From JBFWUW01 sp050247075 (GTDB lineage Bacteria; Planctomycetota; Planctomycetia; Pirellulales; JBFWUW01), in NCBI GenBank assembly GCA_050247075.1, contig JBFWUW010000009.1, positions 1 to 64,000 on the forward strand: DNA of 64,000 bases, in the 5' to 3' direction. Below the pieces are notes generated by a model that worked only from the letters and a program-made list of their open reading frames with translations, was not told the DNA's origin and ran no database searches. The translations under genes were made by a program, and so were the position numbers. The first letter of the stretch is position 1, and the number at the start of each line of letters is the position of its first letter. Below, one piece after another: positions 50,994-60,081 of the stretch.

Positions 50994-53900
50994 GTGATTT
51001 CCCGGTTTTTCATTGATCGGCCAATCTTTGCCACGGTGCTCTCCGTCTTGATTACCTTGGCGGGGGGGATTGCCGTGTTCACGCTGCCGCTGGCGCAGTT
51101 TCCGCCGGTGTCGCCCCCCACGGTCACGGTAACGTGTACGTACCCGGGCGCCAGCGCCAAGGATGTTTCGGAAGCGGTGGCGGCGCCAATTGAGCAGCAG
51201 GTGAACGGTGTCGAGGGGATGATGTTCATGTCGTCGTCCTGCACCAACGACGGCGGGTACACGCTGAACGTCACGTTCCATCACGGCACTAACATCAACA
51301 TGGCCCAGGTGATGGTGCAGAACCGCGTCAGCCTGGCTGTTCCCTCGCTGCCCGACGTCATCAAGCAGACCGGCGTGACGGTGCGCAAGCAATCGCCCGA
51401 CATTTTAATGGGCATTGCCTTGTTCTCCGGCGACCAGCGTTTTGACCAGCTTTACCTGAGCAATTACGCGGTGATGCAGATCAAGGACGAGTTGGCCCGC
51501 CTGGATGGCGTGAGCGACGTCATGCTCTTCGGCCAGCGCGACTACAGCATGCGGATCTGGCTCGATCCGGAGCTGCTGGCCTCGCGGCACATGTCGGCCT
51601 CGGACGTGGTCCGTGCCATCCGCGAACAGAATCTGCAGTTGGCGACCGGCTCCATCGGCCAGCCACCCGCGCCCGACGGACAGCAGTCGCAACTCACCTT
51701 GTCGTTGACCGGGCGATTGACCGAGGTGGAGCAATTCGAGCAGATCATCGTCAAGTCGCACGATGGCCGCCTGGTGCGTTTGAAAGACGTGGCCCGCGTC
51801 GATCTGGCGGCCAAGAGCGCCAGTGTCAGCGTCAGCATGGATGGCACCGAGACCGTATTTCTGGCGATCTTTCAGATGCCGGACGCCAACGCACTCAAGA
51901 CGCGCGACCGCGTGCTGGCCAAGATGGACGAACTGAAAGAGCGTTTTCCCGAGGGGGTGGAATACGACATCGGCTTCGACACGACGCCGTACACCCGCGA
52001 GTCGATCAAGGAGGTTTTTAATACGCTGCGCGACGCCGTGATTTTGGTGGCGGTGGTGGTGCTGTTGTTCTTGCAGAACTGGCGGTCGGCGATTATTCCG
52101 CTGCTGGCCGTGCCCGTGGCGATCGTGGGAACGTTTGCCGCCATGGCCATGTTCGGCTTTAGTCTGAACAATCTCACGCTGTTTGGCCTGGTGCTGGCCA
52201 TTGGCATTGTGGTGGACGATGCCATCGTGGTGGTCGAAGCCGTGGAGCACCATATCGAGAACGGGCTGGCCCCGCGCGCGGCGACGATTGCCGCCATGCA
52301 ACAGGTTTCCGGGGCAGTCATTGCCGTGGGGCTGGTGCTAAGCGCGGTGTTTATTCCGTGCGCGTTCATCAGCGGCATCACGGGCCAGTTCTTTCGGCAG
52401 TTCGCGTTGACGATCTCGGTTTCAACGATCATCTCGACCTTTAACTCGCTGACGCTCAGCCCGGCGCTGGCGGCCCTGCTGTTGCGGCCGCACGATAAAG
52501 AACATAAAAATGCCGCGCCGCCGCTGCCGCGGTTGGTCTTTCCGCTGTTGGCCGGCTGGCTGGGCTGGACCTTGCTGGGACCGCGCCTGGAAACTTGGAT
52601 GGCCCCCTGGTTGAAGCAATTTTCAGCCTGGGCAGCGCCGTGGATCGCACCGACCATGGCCGCGCTGGCCTGCGGCGTGCTGGGCTGGTTCGCGGGCCGC
52701 TACATCAATCTGGCCTTGGGCTGGCTCTTTCGCACGTTCGATAGGGCGTTTCGGTTGGCCACCACGGCTTATACCCGGCTGGTCGGCGGCTTGTTGCGGG
52801 TGAGCGTGCTGGTGCTGGTGGTCTACGGCGGGCTGTTGTTTCTGACTTACGAGCGGTTCACCAACACGGCCAAGGGCTTTATCCCCTCGCAAGACATGGG
52901 CTATCTGCTGGTGGCGGTGCAACTGCCCGACGCCGCCGCCAACGAGCGGACCAAGGCGGTGGTCAGCCAAATCGTGGATCTGGCCCGCGAAACGCCAGGA
53001 ATCCGGCATGTATCGGGCATCGTGGGCCAGTCGTTCATCATGAGCGCGAACGGATCGAACTTTGGCACGATGTTCATCAATCTCAAGCCGTACGATGAAC
53101 GCCGCGACCCGTCGTTGCTCAGCGACGCCATCGCCAACCAGTTGCGGGCTAAGTTCGCCAAGCATATCAAGGATGCGCAAATCTTCGTATTTGGCCCGCC
53201 GCCGGTGCGCGGGGCGGGCCGGGCCGGCGGCTTTATGATCATGATTGAGGACCGCGGCGATATTGGTCCCGCCATGCTGCAAACGCACGTCGATGAAATC
53301 GTGCGGGCCGCCAACGCCAAGCAGGGGCAGTTGTTTGCCGTATCGACGGCGTTCCGGGCCAACGTGCCGCAATACCATATCTCGCCCGACCCCGGCCAAT
53401 GCATGATCCGCGGCGTCTCGCTGCAAGATTTCGCCGATACGCTGCGGTTTTATGAAGGCTCGATGTACGTCAACGACTTCAACCTGTATGGACGGACCTG
53501 GCAGGTGATTGTGCAGGCGGAGTACCCCTACCGCGACCGGGCGGAGTACATCCCGAAATTGAAAGTGCGCAACAACCGCGGGCAGATGGTGCCGCTGGGC
53601 TCGCTGGCCAGCATCCACGAGATCAACGGCCCGCTGCTGCTGACGCGCTACAACATGTACCCGGCCGCGTCCGTCAACGGATACGCCGCCCCCGGCGTCA
53701 GTTCGTCGCAAGCGATCAGCATCATGGAGGAACTGGCCAACCAACTGCCGCGGAACATGTCCTATGAATGGACCGACATGTCGTACCTGGAACTGTTGGC
53801 CGGCAACACCGCCACCGTCATCTTCGGCTTCGCGGTCGTCATGGTGTTTCTGGTGCTGGCCGCGCAGTACGAAAACTGGTCGCTGCCGCTGGCGGTGATT

Positions 53901-54578
53901 CTGGTCGTGCCGATGTGCCTGCTGTGCGCCATCATCGGAGTGAACATCGCCAAGTTGGATGTCAACATTTTCACGCGGGTGGGGTTTGTCGTGCTGGTGG
54001 GGCTGGCCAGCAAGAACGCCATCTTGATCGTCGAGTTCGCCAAGCAAGAACGATTGGCCGGTTCGTCCCGCCGCGAGGCCACGCTGGCCGCCTGCCAATT
54101 GCGGCTGCGGCCGATCATCATGACTTCCCTGGCCTTCATTTTGGGCGTTTTGCCGCTGCTACTGGCGCAGGGGGCGGGGGCCGAAATGCGCAAAGCCTTG
54201 GGGACGGCCGTCTTCAGCGGCATGTTGGGGGTGACGCTGTTTGGACTGGTGCTAACGCCCGTCTTCTTCAACGTCGTCGATTGGTTTAGCGAAACGCGCT
54301 GGCTGGCGTTTGCCCCGATCCGCACGGCCAGCAACGCCCTGTTGTCCATCATTAGCCCCCGCCCGTTGTGGCGCTGGAGTACCAGCCAACCGCGGCGCTG
54401 GACCAAATCCGCCAGCCAGAAGAAATCACCTCCCCCGGCACCGGCCAAGGCCGAAAACCACTCCACCCGGCCCGACGGAGTGGTGGAGATATCAGTCAAA
54501 GTCCCCGCCGTACCGCCGCCGCTCCCCGGCGCCAAACATCCCCCCGTGCGCAGCGAAGCGCCCCGCCATCCGAATTGA
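50994..54578 (+). CDS. RND efflux pump, HAE1-type, first paralogue
   Basis: An 1194-residue AcrB/MexB-like proton-driven inner-membrane pump. The GTG start gives MISRFFIDRPIFATVLSVLI, as in the family. The proton-relay residues are kept: Asp408-Asp409 in GIVVDDAIVVVE and Lys1007 in GLASKNAILIVEF. It is longer than the usual 1040-1050 residues. About 100 extra residues with added hydrophobic segments come after LLLRPHDKEHK, and there is a Pro-rich C-terminal tail. It is followed after 9 bases by a second pump. Confidence 0.95.
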   Translation: MISRFFIDRPIFATVLSVLITLAGGIAVFTLPLAQFPPVSPPTVTVTCTYPGASAKDVSEAVAAPIEQQVNGVEGMMFMSSSCTNDGGYTLNVTFHHGTNINMAQVMVQNRVSLAVPSLPDVIKQTGVTVRKQSPDILMGIALFSGDQRFDQLYLSNYAVMQIKDELARLDGVSDVMLFGQRDYSMRIWLDPELLASRHMSASDVVRAIREQNLQLATGSIGQPPAPDGQQSQLTLSLTGRLTEVEQFEQIIVKSHDGRLVRLKDVARVDLAAKSASVSVSMDGTETVFLAIFQMPDANALKTRDRVLAKMDELKERFPEGVEYDIGFDTTPYTRESIKEVFNTLRDAVILVAVVVLLFLQNWRSAIIPLLAVPVAIVGTFAAMAMFGFSLNNLTLFGLVLAIGIVVDDAIVVVEAVEHHIENGLAPRAATIAAMQQVSGAVIAVGLVLSAVFIPCAFISGITGQFFRQFALTISVSTIISTFNSLTLSPALAALLLRPHDKEHKNAAPPLPRLVFPLLAGWLGWTLLGPRLETWMAPWLKQFSAWAAPWIAPTMAALACGVLGWFAGRYINLALGWLFRTFDRAFRLATTAYTRLVGGLLRVSVLVLVVYGGLLFLTYERFTNTAKGFIPSQDMGYLLVAVQLPDAAANERTKAVVSQIVDLARETPGIRHVSGIVGQSFIMSANGSNFGTMFINLKPYDERRDPSLLSDAIANQLRAKFAKHIKDAQIFVFGPPPVRGAGRAGGFMIMIEDRGDIGPAMLQTHVDEIVRAANAKQGQLFAVSTAFRANVPQYHISPDPGQCMIRGVSLQDFADTLRFYEGSMYVNDFNLYGRTWQVIVQAEYPYRDRAEYIPKLKVRNNRGQMVPLGSLASIHEINGPLLLTRYNMYPAASVNGYAAPGVSSSQAISIMEELANQLPRNMSYEWTDMSYLELLAGNTATVIFGFAVVMVFLVLAAQYENWSLPLAVILVVPMCLLCAIIGVNIAKLDVNIFTRVGFVVLVGLASKNAILIVEFAKQERLAGSSRREATLAACQLRLRPIIMTSLAFILGVLPLLLAQGAGAEMRKALGTAVFSGMLGVTLFGLVLTPVFFNVVDWFSETRWLAFAPIRTASNALLSIISPRPLWRWSTSQPRRWTKSASQKKSPPPAPAKAENHSTRPDGVVEISVKVPAVPPPLPGAKHPPVRSEAPRHPN

Positions 54579-54587
54579 GGCTTGTCG

Positions 54588-57500
54588 ATGTTTTCCAAAT
54601 TCTTCATCGACCGGCCTATTTTTGCCTCGGTGATGTCGATCATGATCACGCTGGGGGGCGGCATTGCCGTGTTTTGGCTGCCGATCGCGCAGTACCCGGA
54701 GATCACTCCCCCCACGGTCGAGGTCTCGGCCAATTATCCCGGAGCGAATGCGCAGGTGGTGGCCGATACGGTAGCCGCGCCGATCGAGCAGTCGGTGAAT
54801 GGCGTGGAGAACATGCTCTACATGTCGTCGCAATGCACCAACGACGGCGTTTACACGCTGACGGTGACCTTCAAGAACGGCGTCGATTTGAACATGGCGC
54901 AGGTGCTGGTGCAAAACCGCGTGGCGCTGGCCCAGCCAATTCTGCCGCTGCTGGTGCAGCGCCGCGGCGTCGTCGTCAAAAAGAAATCGCCCAGCGTGCT
55001 GATGATTGTCAATCTCTACTCGCCCGACGAATCTCGCGACAACCTGTATCTAAGCAACTACGCCACGATCCAACTCAAGGACGAACTGTCGCGGCTGGAG
55101 GGCGTGGGCGATATCACCTACATCGGCCAGCGCGACTACAGCATGCGGCTGTGGCTCGATCCCGAAAAGCTGGCCTACCGCAACCTGACGACGGGCGATG
55201 TCATTCGGGCCATCGAACAGCAAAACACGCAGGTTGCCGCCGGCCAGGTTGGCCAGCCCCCCACCGCCCAAGGCCAGGTGTTTCAGTTCACCATGAGCAC
55301 CATGGGCCGGCTGACGCAGGTCGAGGAGTTCGCCAATCTGATCCTGAAGACTGATGAATCGGGCCGCTTTGTCCACTTGTCGGACGTAGCCAATATCGAA
55401 CTGGGGGCCTTGTCTTACGACCAAACTTGCACGCTCGACGGGCAAGCCTCGGTGGCCCTGTCGATCTATCAGTTGCCTGGCTCCAACGCGTTGGATACCG
55501 CGCAGCGCGTCCGATCCAAGATGGAGGAAATGAAGGCCCGCTTTGCCGAAGGGGTCGATTATTCCATCGTTTACGACACCACTCCGTTCATTACGGAGTC
55601 GATCAGCGAGGTCTTCAAGACGCTGCGCGACGCCGTCATTCTGGTGGCGATCGTGGTGTTGCTCTTCTTGCAGAACTGGCGCTCGGCCATCATTCCGCTG
55701 GTAGCCGTGCCGGTGGCCGTGATCGGCACGTTTGCCGTGATGATGGGCCTCGGGTTTAGCCTCAATAATCTCACGCTGTTTGGGCTGGTGCTGGCGATTG
55801 GCATTGTGGTGGACGACGCCATCGTGGTGGTAGAGGCGGTCGAACACCATATCGAGCACGGCCTTAGCCCGCGCGACGCCACGCTGGAAGCCATGCGGCA
55901 GGTCTCTGGCCCGGTGATCGCTGTCGGGCTCGTTCTCTCCGCCGTGTTTATTCCGTGCGCCTTCATCAGTGGCATCACGGGGCAGTTCTTTCGGCAATTC
56001 GCCCTGACGATTGCCGTATCGACCGTCATCTCGGCCTTCAACTCGCTTACGCTTAGCCCGGCGCTAACCGCCATGCTGCTTCGTCCGCGCGACAAGCAAC
56101 AAGCTCCGCCGCTGCCGCGTGCCGCCTTTGCCCTGGCCGGTGGATGGCTGGGCTGGGTCTACCTGGCCCCCATCGCCGAGCCCTGGCTGGAACGCAACGC
56201 CCCCGGCCTGATGGCTAGCATTGGCAATTTAACTGGGACGTGGGCGGCGGTTGGACCCTGGATCGTGCCCGCCGCCGCGGCCATTGCCTGCGGGTTGTTG
56301 GGCTTGCTGGTCGGCGGCGTATTGAATTGGATTTTGGGTACGCTCTTTCGCGGGTTTAATCGCGGGTTCAACTTTGCCACCTGGCTCTATACGCATACCG
56401 TCGGCCTGTTGCTGCGGGTGAGCGTGCTGGTGCTGCTGGTGTACGTGGGCCTGGTGGGGATGACCTGGGTCGGCTTTAGCCGCACGCCCAAGGGGTTCAT
56501 TCCCGCCCAAGACAAAGGCTACTTGCTGGTCAACGTGCAACTGCCCGACTCGGCCTCGCTGCAGCGCACGCAACAGACGATGAAGAAGATCGAGCAGATC
56601 GCCGGAAAGGTGCCGGGCGTGGCCCACACCGTGGCCATCGCCGGCAACTCTATCTTGCTCAATGCCAACGCGCCCAACTTCGGCTCGATGTATGTCATGC
56701 TGGAGGAGTTCCACGCCCGCACTCCGCGCAAGTTGACGGCGGACCGGATTTCGGCCGAACTGCAAAAGTCGTTCTCCCGGCAAATTGGCGACGGCCTGGT
56801 GAATGTTTTTGGCGCGCCCCCCGTGGATGGGCTGGGGACCGCCGGCGGCTTTAAGATTGTGATTGAGGACCGCGGCGACAGCGGGGCCGAGGCCGTGCAA
56901 GAGGTCTCCGAGAAGATCGTCGATGCCGGCAATAGCTCGCCCGATCTGCGCGAGCTGTTCGCCAGCACGCGGGCCAACTCCCCCTGGCTCTACCTGGACA
57001 TCGACCGCGAGGCCGCCAAGCGGCTGGGGCTGAACATGGGGGATGTCTTCGGCACGCTGCAAGTTTATCTCGGCTCGTTGTACGTCAACGACTTCAACCG
57101 TTTCGGACGGACGTGGCAGGTCAACGTGCAGGCGGGGCAAGACTTTCGCAACCAGATCGACGACCTCAAGCGGCTCAAGGTCCGCAATGAGGCGGGAAAC
57201 ATGGTCCCCCTGGCCGGCCTGATGGAAGTCCAAGACGCCAGCGGGCCGACGGTTATCACCCGCTACAACCTGTACCGATCGGCACCGGTCAATGGCAACC
57301 CGGCCGCCGGCGTCAGTTCGGGCCAGGCGCTAGAATCGATGCAGCGCATTGCCGAGGAACAAATCCCGCGCACGATGCGGGCCGAGTGGACCGAACTGGC
57401 CCTGTTGCAACTGCAAACCGGCAACACCGGCATGTTGGTCTTTTTGCTGGCGGTGGTGCTGGTGTTTTTGGTGTTGGCCGCGCAGTACGAAAGCTGGTCG

Positions 57501-57941
57501 CTGCCGCTGGCGGTGATTCTGGTGGTGCCGATGTGCCTGCTGTGCGCGGTGGCGGCGGTGCAAATCGGCCGGATGGATATCAATATCTTCACGCAGGTCG
57601 GCTTTGTAGTGCTGATCGGCCTGGCGTGCAAAAACTCCATCTTGATCGTGGAATTCGCCAAGGCCCGCCGCGACGCGGGAGCATCCGCCCGGCAAGCCAC
57701 GCTGGAGGCCTGCCAACTGCGGCTGCGGCCCATTGTGATGACATCGCTGGCGTTTATTTTGGGAGTGGTGCCGCTGGTCATTTCGCAAGGGGCCGGGGCC
57801 GAAATGCGCCGCACGCTGGGGACCGCCGTCTTCGGCGGCATGTTGGGCGTGACCCTGTTCGGCATCTTCATGACGCCCGCCTTTTACTACGTCATTCAGT
57901 GGGTCAAGGACCGAGGGGAAGGGAGAAAGGCGGAAGGCTAA
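54588..57941 (+). CDS. RND efflux pump, HAE1-type, second paralogue
   Basis: An 1117-residue pump clearly related to the first (same hydrophobic insertion after LLRPRDKQQ). The ATG at 54588 has GAGG seven bases upstream and gives MFSKFFIDRPIFASVMSIMI. Asp409-Asp410 and Lys1015 of the proton relay are present. The last codons (RGEGRKAEG) and the stop lie in the dispersed 'GGCGGAAGGCTAAAGGCGG' repeat. Two intact pumps with one adaptor suggest an MdtBC-like heteromer or two alternative pumps. No outer-membrane TolC-type gene is nearby. Confidence 0.95.
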   Translation: MFSKFFIDRPIFASVMSIMITLGGGIAVFWLPIAQYPEITPPTVEVSANYPGANAQVVADTVAAPIEQSVNGVENMLYMSSQCTNDGVYTLTVTFKNGVDLNMAQVLVQNRVALAQPILPLLVQRRGVVVKKKSPSVLMIVNLYSPDESRDNLYLSNYATIQLKDELSRLEGVGDITYIGQRDYSMRLWLDPEKLAYRNLTTGDVIRAIEQQNTQVAAGQVGQPPTAQGQVFQFTMSTMGRLTQVEEFANLILKTDESGRFVHLSDVANIELGALSYDQTCTLDGQASVALSIYQLPGSNALDTAQRVRSKMEEMKARFAEGVDYSIVYDTTPFITESISEVFKTLRDAVILVAIVVLLFLQNWRSAIIPLVAVPVAVIGTFAVMMGLGFSLNNLTLFGLVLAIGIVVDDAIVVVEAVEHHIEHGLSPRDATLEAMRQVSGPVIAVGLVLSAVFIPCAFISGITGQFFRQFALTIAVSTVISAFNSLTLSPALTAMLLRPRDKQQAPPLPRAAFALAGGWLGWVYLAPIAEPWLERNAPGLMASIGNLTGTWAAVGPWIVPAAAAIACGLLGLLVGGVLNWILGTLFRGFNRGFNFATWLYTHTVGLLLRVSVLVLLVYVGLVGMTWVGFSRTPKGFIPAQDKGYLLVNVQLPDSASLQRTQQTMKKIEQIAGKVPGVAHTVAIAGNSILLNANAPNFGSMYVMLEEFHARTPRKLTADRISAELQKSFSRQIGDGLVNVFGAPPVDGLGTAGGFKIVIEDRGDSGAEAVQEVSEKIVDAGNSSPDLRELFASTRANSPWLYLDIDREAAKRLGLNMGDVFGTLQVYLGSLYVNDFNRFGRTWQVNVQAGQDFRNQIDDLKRLKVRNEAGNMVPLAGLMEVQDASGPTVITRYNLYRSAPVNGNPAAGVSSGQALESMQRIAEEQIPRTMRAEWTELALLQLQTGNTGMLVFLLAVVLVFLVLAAQYESWSLPLAVILVVPMCLLCAVAAVQIGRMDINIFTQVGFVVLIGLACKNSILIVEFAKARRDAGASARQATLEACQLRLRPIVMTSLAFILGVVPLVISQGAGAEMRRTLGTAVFGGMLGVTLFGIFMTPAFYYVIQWVKDRGEGRKAEG

Positions 57942-57965
57942 AGGCGGAAGGCCGAAGGCGGAAAA
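57929..57965. repeat. Tandem 'AGGCGGAAGGC' run at the end of the second RND gene
   Basis: This run overlaps the last codons of the second pump gene and continues past its stop. Related runs occur at 15850-15872, 15943-15977 and 16896-16925. Confidence 0.7.
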
Positions 57966-58083
57966 GCCGGGTGGCTGGGTCTGAACGTCGGGAAGGCCCA
58001 GCGGTATTGATGTTCTATCTTGATCGGCCAAATACGGCTTCTGGCACCCCAAATAACTTGCCGCCGGCAAATCGTTCGCCCGG

Positions 58084-58452
58084 CTATTCGTGAGGTTTCT
58101 CACTACCTGGGGCGGGGTCGGGCGGGGCGTGGCGGGTTTGTTGCAGCAACGACTCTAGCCGGGCCGACTCTTGCCGGGCATCGCGGATGAGCTGTTCCAG
58201 CAATGCCAGTTTGCTGTCGATCTTGCCGATGATCTCACGAGACAGGTCGTGCAATTCCACCCGCGCGTCGTCGTAAGACTTGCCCGGCATGAGCTGCGAG
58301 CGGCGCGTTCGGTCCGTCGCCGACCGCTCGTCGCGAAGGGGCCGTTTGCCGCCGCGGCGGACTTGCAGCCGGTAAATGAGCAACCCAGCGGCCAGGGCAA
58401 AGGCCGCCAGGAACATCGGCTTGAGGCTTTCATTGGCAAACAGCCAGGCCAT
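58084..58452 (-). CDS. Small membrane protein with a C-terminal coiled coil
   Basis: A 122-residue protein with one N-terminal membrane helix (LKPMFLAAFALAAGLLIYRL), a basic segment (RRGGKRPLRD) and a long coiled-coil-like helix (ELHDLSREIIGKIDSKLALL and EQLIRDARQESARLESLLQQ). The start at 58452 is used because codons above it belong to the repeat element at 58491-58594. No family recognised. Confidence 0.7.
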   Translation of the reverse strand: MAWLFANESLKPMFLAAFALAAGLLIYRLQVRRGGKRPLRDERSATDRTRRSQLMPGKSYDDARVELHDLSREIIGKIDSKLALLEQLIRDARQESARLESLLQQTRHAPPDPAPGSEKPHE

Positions 58453-58490
58453 GCGTTGCTCCCGTTGCCTGTGAACATGCCCCCGTCCGC

Positions 58491-58594
58491 CTCCCTCTCC
58501 CTCTGGGAGAGGGCCGGGGTGAGGGTTATTGCGTGGTCGATCTGTTACCGCCTCGCCCTCTCCCCAACCCTCTCCCGGAGTACCAGGAGAGGGG
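58491..58594 (+). mobile_element. MITE-like core element, copy E
   Basis: The core carries both half-palindromes of the family (CTCCCTCTCCCTCTGGGAGA and CTCTCCCGGAGTACCAGGAG). No GGATTC terminal repeats and no clear flanking direct repeat are seen. It lies about 40 bases upstream of the small membrane protein's start, where a promoter might be. Confidence 0.7.
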
Positions 58595-58692
58595 ACCAGT
58601 CTCACCACTTTCCAAGATCGTTCAAATAAAATCGACGTCCCCCGCCAAACGGCCCTCGTTCGCGGTGCGAAAGGCGACCATGCCGGCCGCCA

Positions 58693-59874
58693 TCACTCCT
58701 CGCCGGGCGTGAACGCTTTTTGCGCGGCTTCGTACACGGCCTTTAGCGGCACCGACTTTTCCGTGGCCACGCGGCTGCACGATTCAAACTCGGGCGCGAA
58801 GCTGGGGGGCTGGCCCGCCACCCAGCCTAGCTTGCCCGCGATGGGGCCAAACTCGGTCTGCACGGTATGGGCCTTGCGTTCCAGCTTATGCCGGCTGACG
58901 GGCCACCGCCGCACACCCAGCGTGGTCGTTTCCTTGAACAAGATTTTTTCCATCTTGGCGATCTGGTCGGGACCGCAAAGTACGGTCAGCGTTACGCCAG
59001 GCCGGTTCTTTTTCATCTGGATGGCCGTGGTGTAGACATCCAGTGCGCCGGCCTCCCACAGTTTTGTGGTGCAGTAGCCGATGAGCTCGCCGCTGATATC
59101 GTCCAGGTTGGTTTCCACCACCCAGGCCTGGTCGACGGCCAGATCATCGGCTGACTCGCCCACGATGATCCGCAGCAAATTGGCTTGTTCCTTGAGGTCG
59201 CGCTGGCCCGACCCGTAGCCGATGCGGTCGATCTTCATGCCGGGCAGCGGGCCGTAGGCATCGACCAGCGTGGCCAAAATGGCCGCCCCGGTGGGGGTGG
59301 TTAGTTCAGCTTGCACGGCCGACTCCGCCAGGGGAATGCCGCGCAACATCTCGGCGGTGGCCGGGGCCGGCACGCTGCAGCGTCCGTGGGCGATCTGGAC
59401 GAAACCGCCGCCGGTCGGCACGGGCGAGGACACAATCTTGTCTACTCCCAGCAAGTCAAAGCCGATCGCGGCGCCGCAAATGTCGGCGATGGAGTCGATG
59501 GCTCCGACTTCGTGAAAGTGGATCTTTTGCAGCGTCGAGCCGTGGACCTTGGCCTCGGCCTCGCCAATGCACTGGAATATTCTGCGGGCCACGTCTTTCT
59601 GACTGGCCGTGAGCTGGCTTTCGGCGATGATCTTTTCGATATGGTGCAGATGGCGGTGGGCCGTCTCGGGCTGGTGTTCTACCGTGACCTGCGTGGCGCG
59701 AAAGCCCTTCTTTTTGACTTCGGCGGCGGAAAGCTTGACGCCCGGCAAATTGAGCGAGGCGATTCCCTGGTTGATCTTGTCGAGGTCAATTCCGGCATCG
59801 ACCAGGGCACCCAAGGTCATGTCGCCGCTAATGCCGCTGGCGCAATCCAAGTAGGCAATTTTCACGTTGTTCAT
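58693..59874 (-). CDS. larC: Nickel pincer cofactor biosynthesis protein LarC
   Basis: A 393-residue LarC. In the family it inserts nickel into the pyridinium-3,5-bisthiocarboxylic acid mononucleotide to make the NPN cofactor of lactate racemase and related racemases. The start MNNVKIAYLDCASGISGDMT is diagnostic, with FHEVGAIDSIADICG, GFVQIAHGRCSVPAPATAE and ETNLDDISGELIGYCTTKLW following. The protein is full-length in one frame. The partner genes larA, larB and larE are not in this window. It is divergent from the S41 protease gene. Confidence 0.95.
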   Translation of the reverse strand: MNNVKIAYLDCASGISGDMTLGALVDAGIDLDKINQGIASLNLPGVKLSAAEVKKKGFRATQVTVEHQPETAHRHLHHIEKIIAESQLTASQKDVARRIFQCIGEAEAKVHGSTLQKIHFHEVGAIDSIADICGAAIGFDLLGVDKIVSSPVPTGGGFVQIAHGRCSVPAPATAEMLRGIPLAESAVQAELTTPTGAAILATLVDAYGPLPGMKIDRIGYGSGQRDLKEQANLLRIIVGESADDLAVDQAWVVETNLDDISGELIGYCTTKLWEAGALDVYTTAIQMKKNRPGVTLTVLCGPDQIAKMEKILFKETTTLGVRRWPVSRHKLERKAHTVQTEFGPIAGKLGWVAGQPPSFAPEFESCSRVATEKSVPLKAVYEAAQKAFTPGEE

Positions 59875-60081
59875 CTCGCGGAATGTCTGTTGAAACGGCC
59901 AGCCCCGTTGGGCCGCGGCAGCCGCATTATGCACCGTGAAGGGGCCGCTGTCGAAGGGGACGGGGCTTGGCACACGCTGCCGGATTTCCTTGTCGCCAGG
60001 CAGGGGGTTACCTATACTTGCCTGTGGTGGCGGAATGAGCCATTTTTTTTGCGGTTGGGTGCAATTTCTTGGGAGACGTGT

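Noticed and set aside
59311..60081. An N-terminal extension of the S41 protease gene
   Set aside because: It overlaps larC in antisense; the ATG at 60082 with GGAG and a signal peptide is the credible start.
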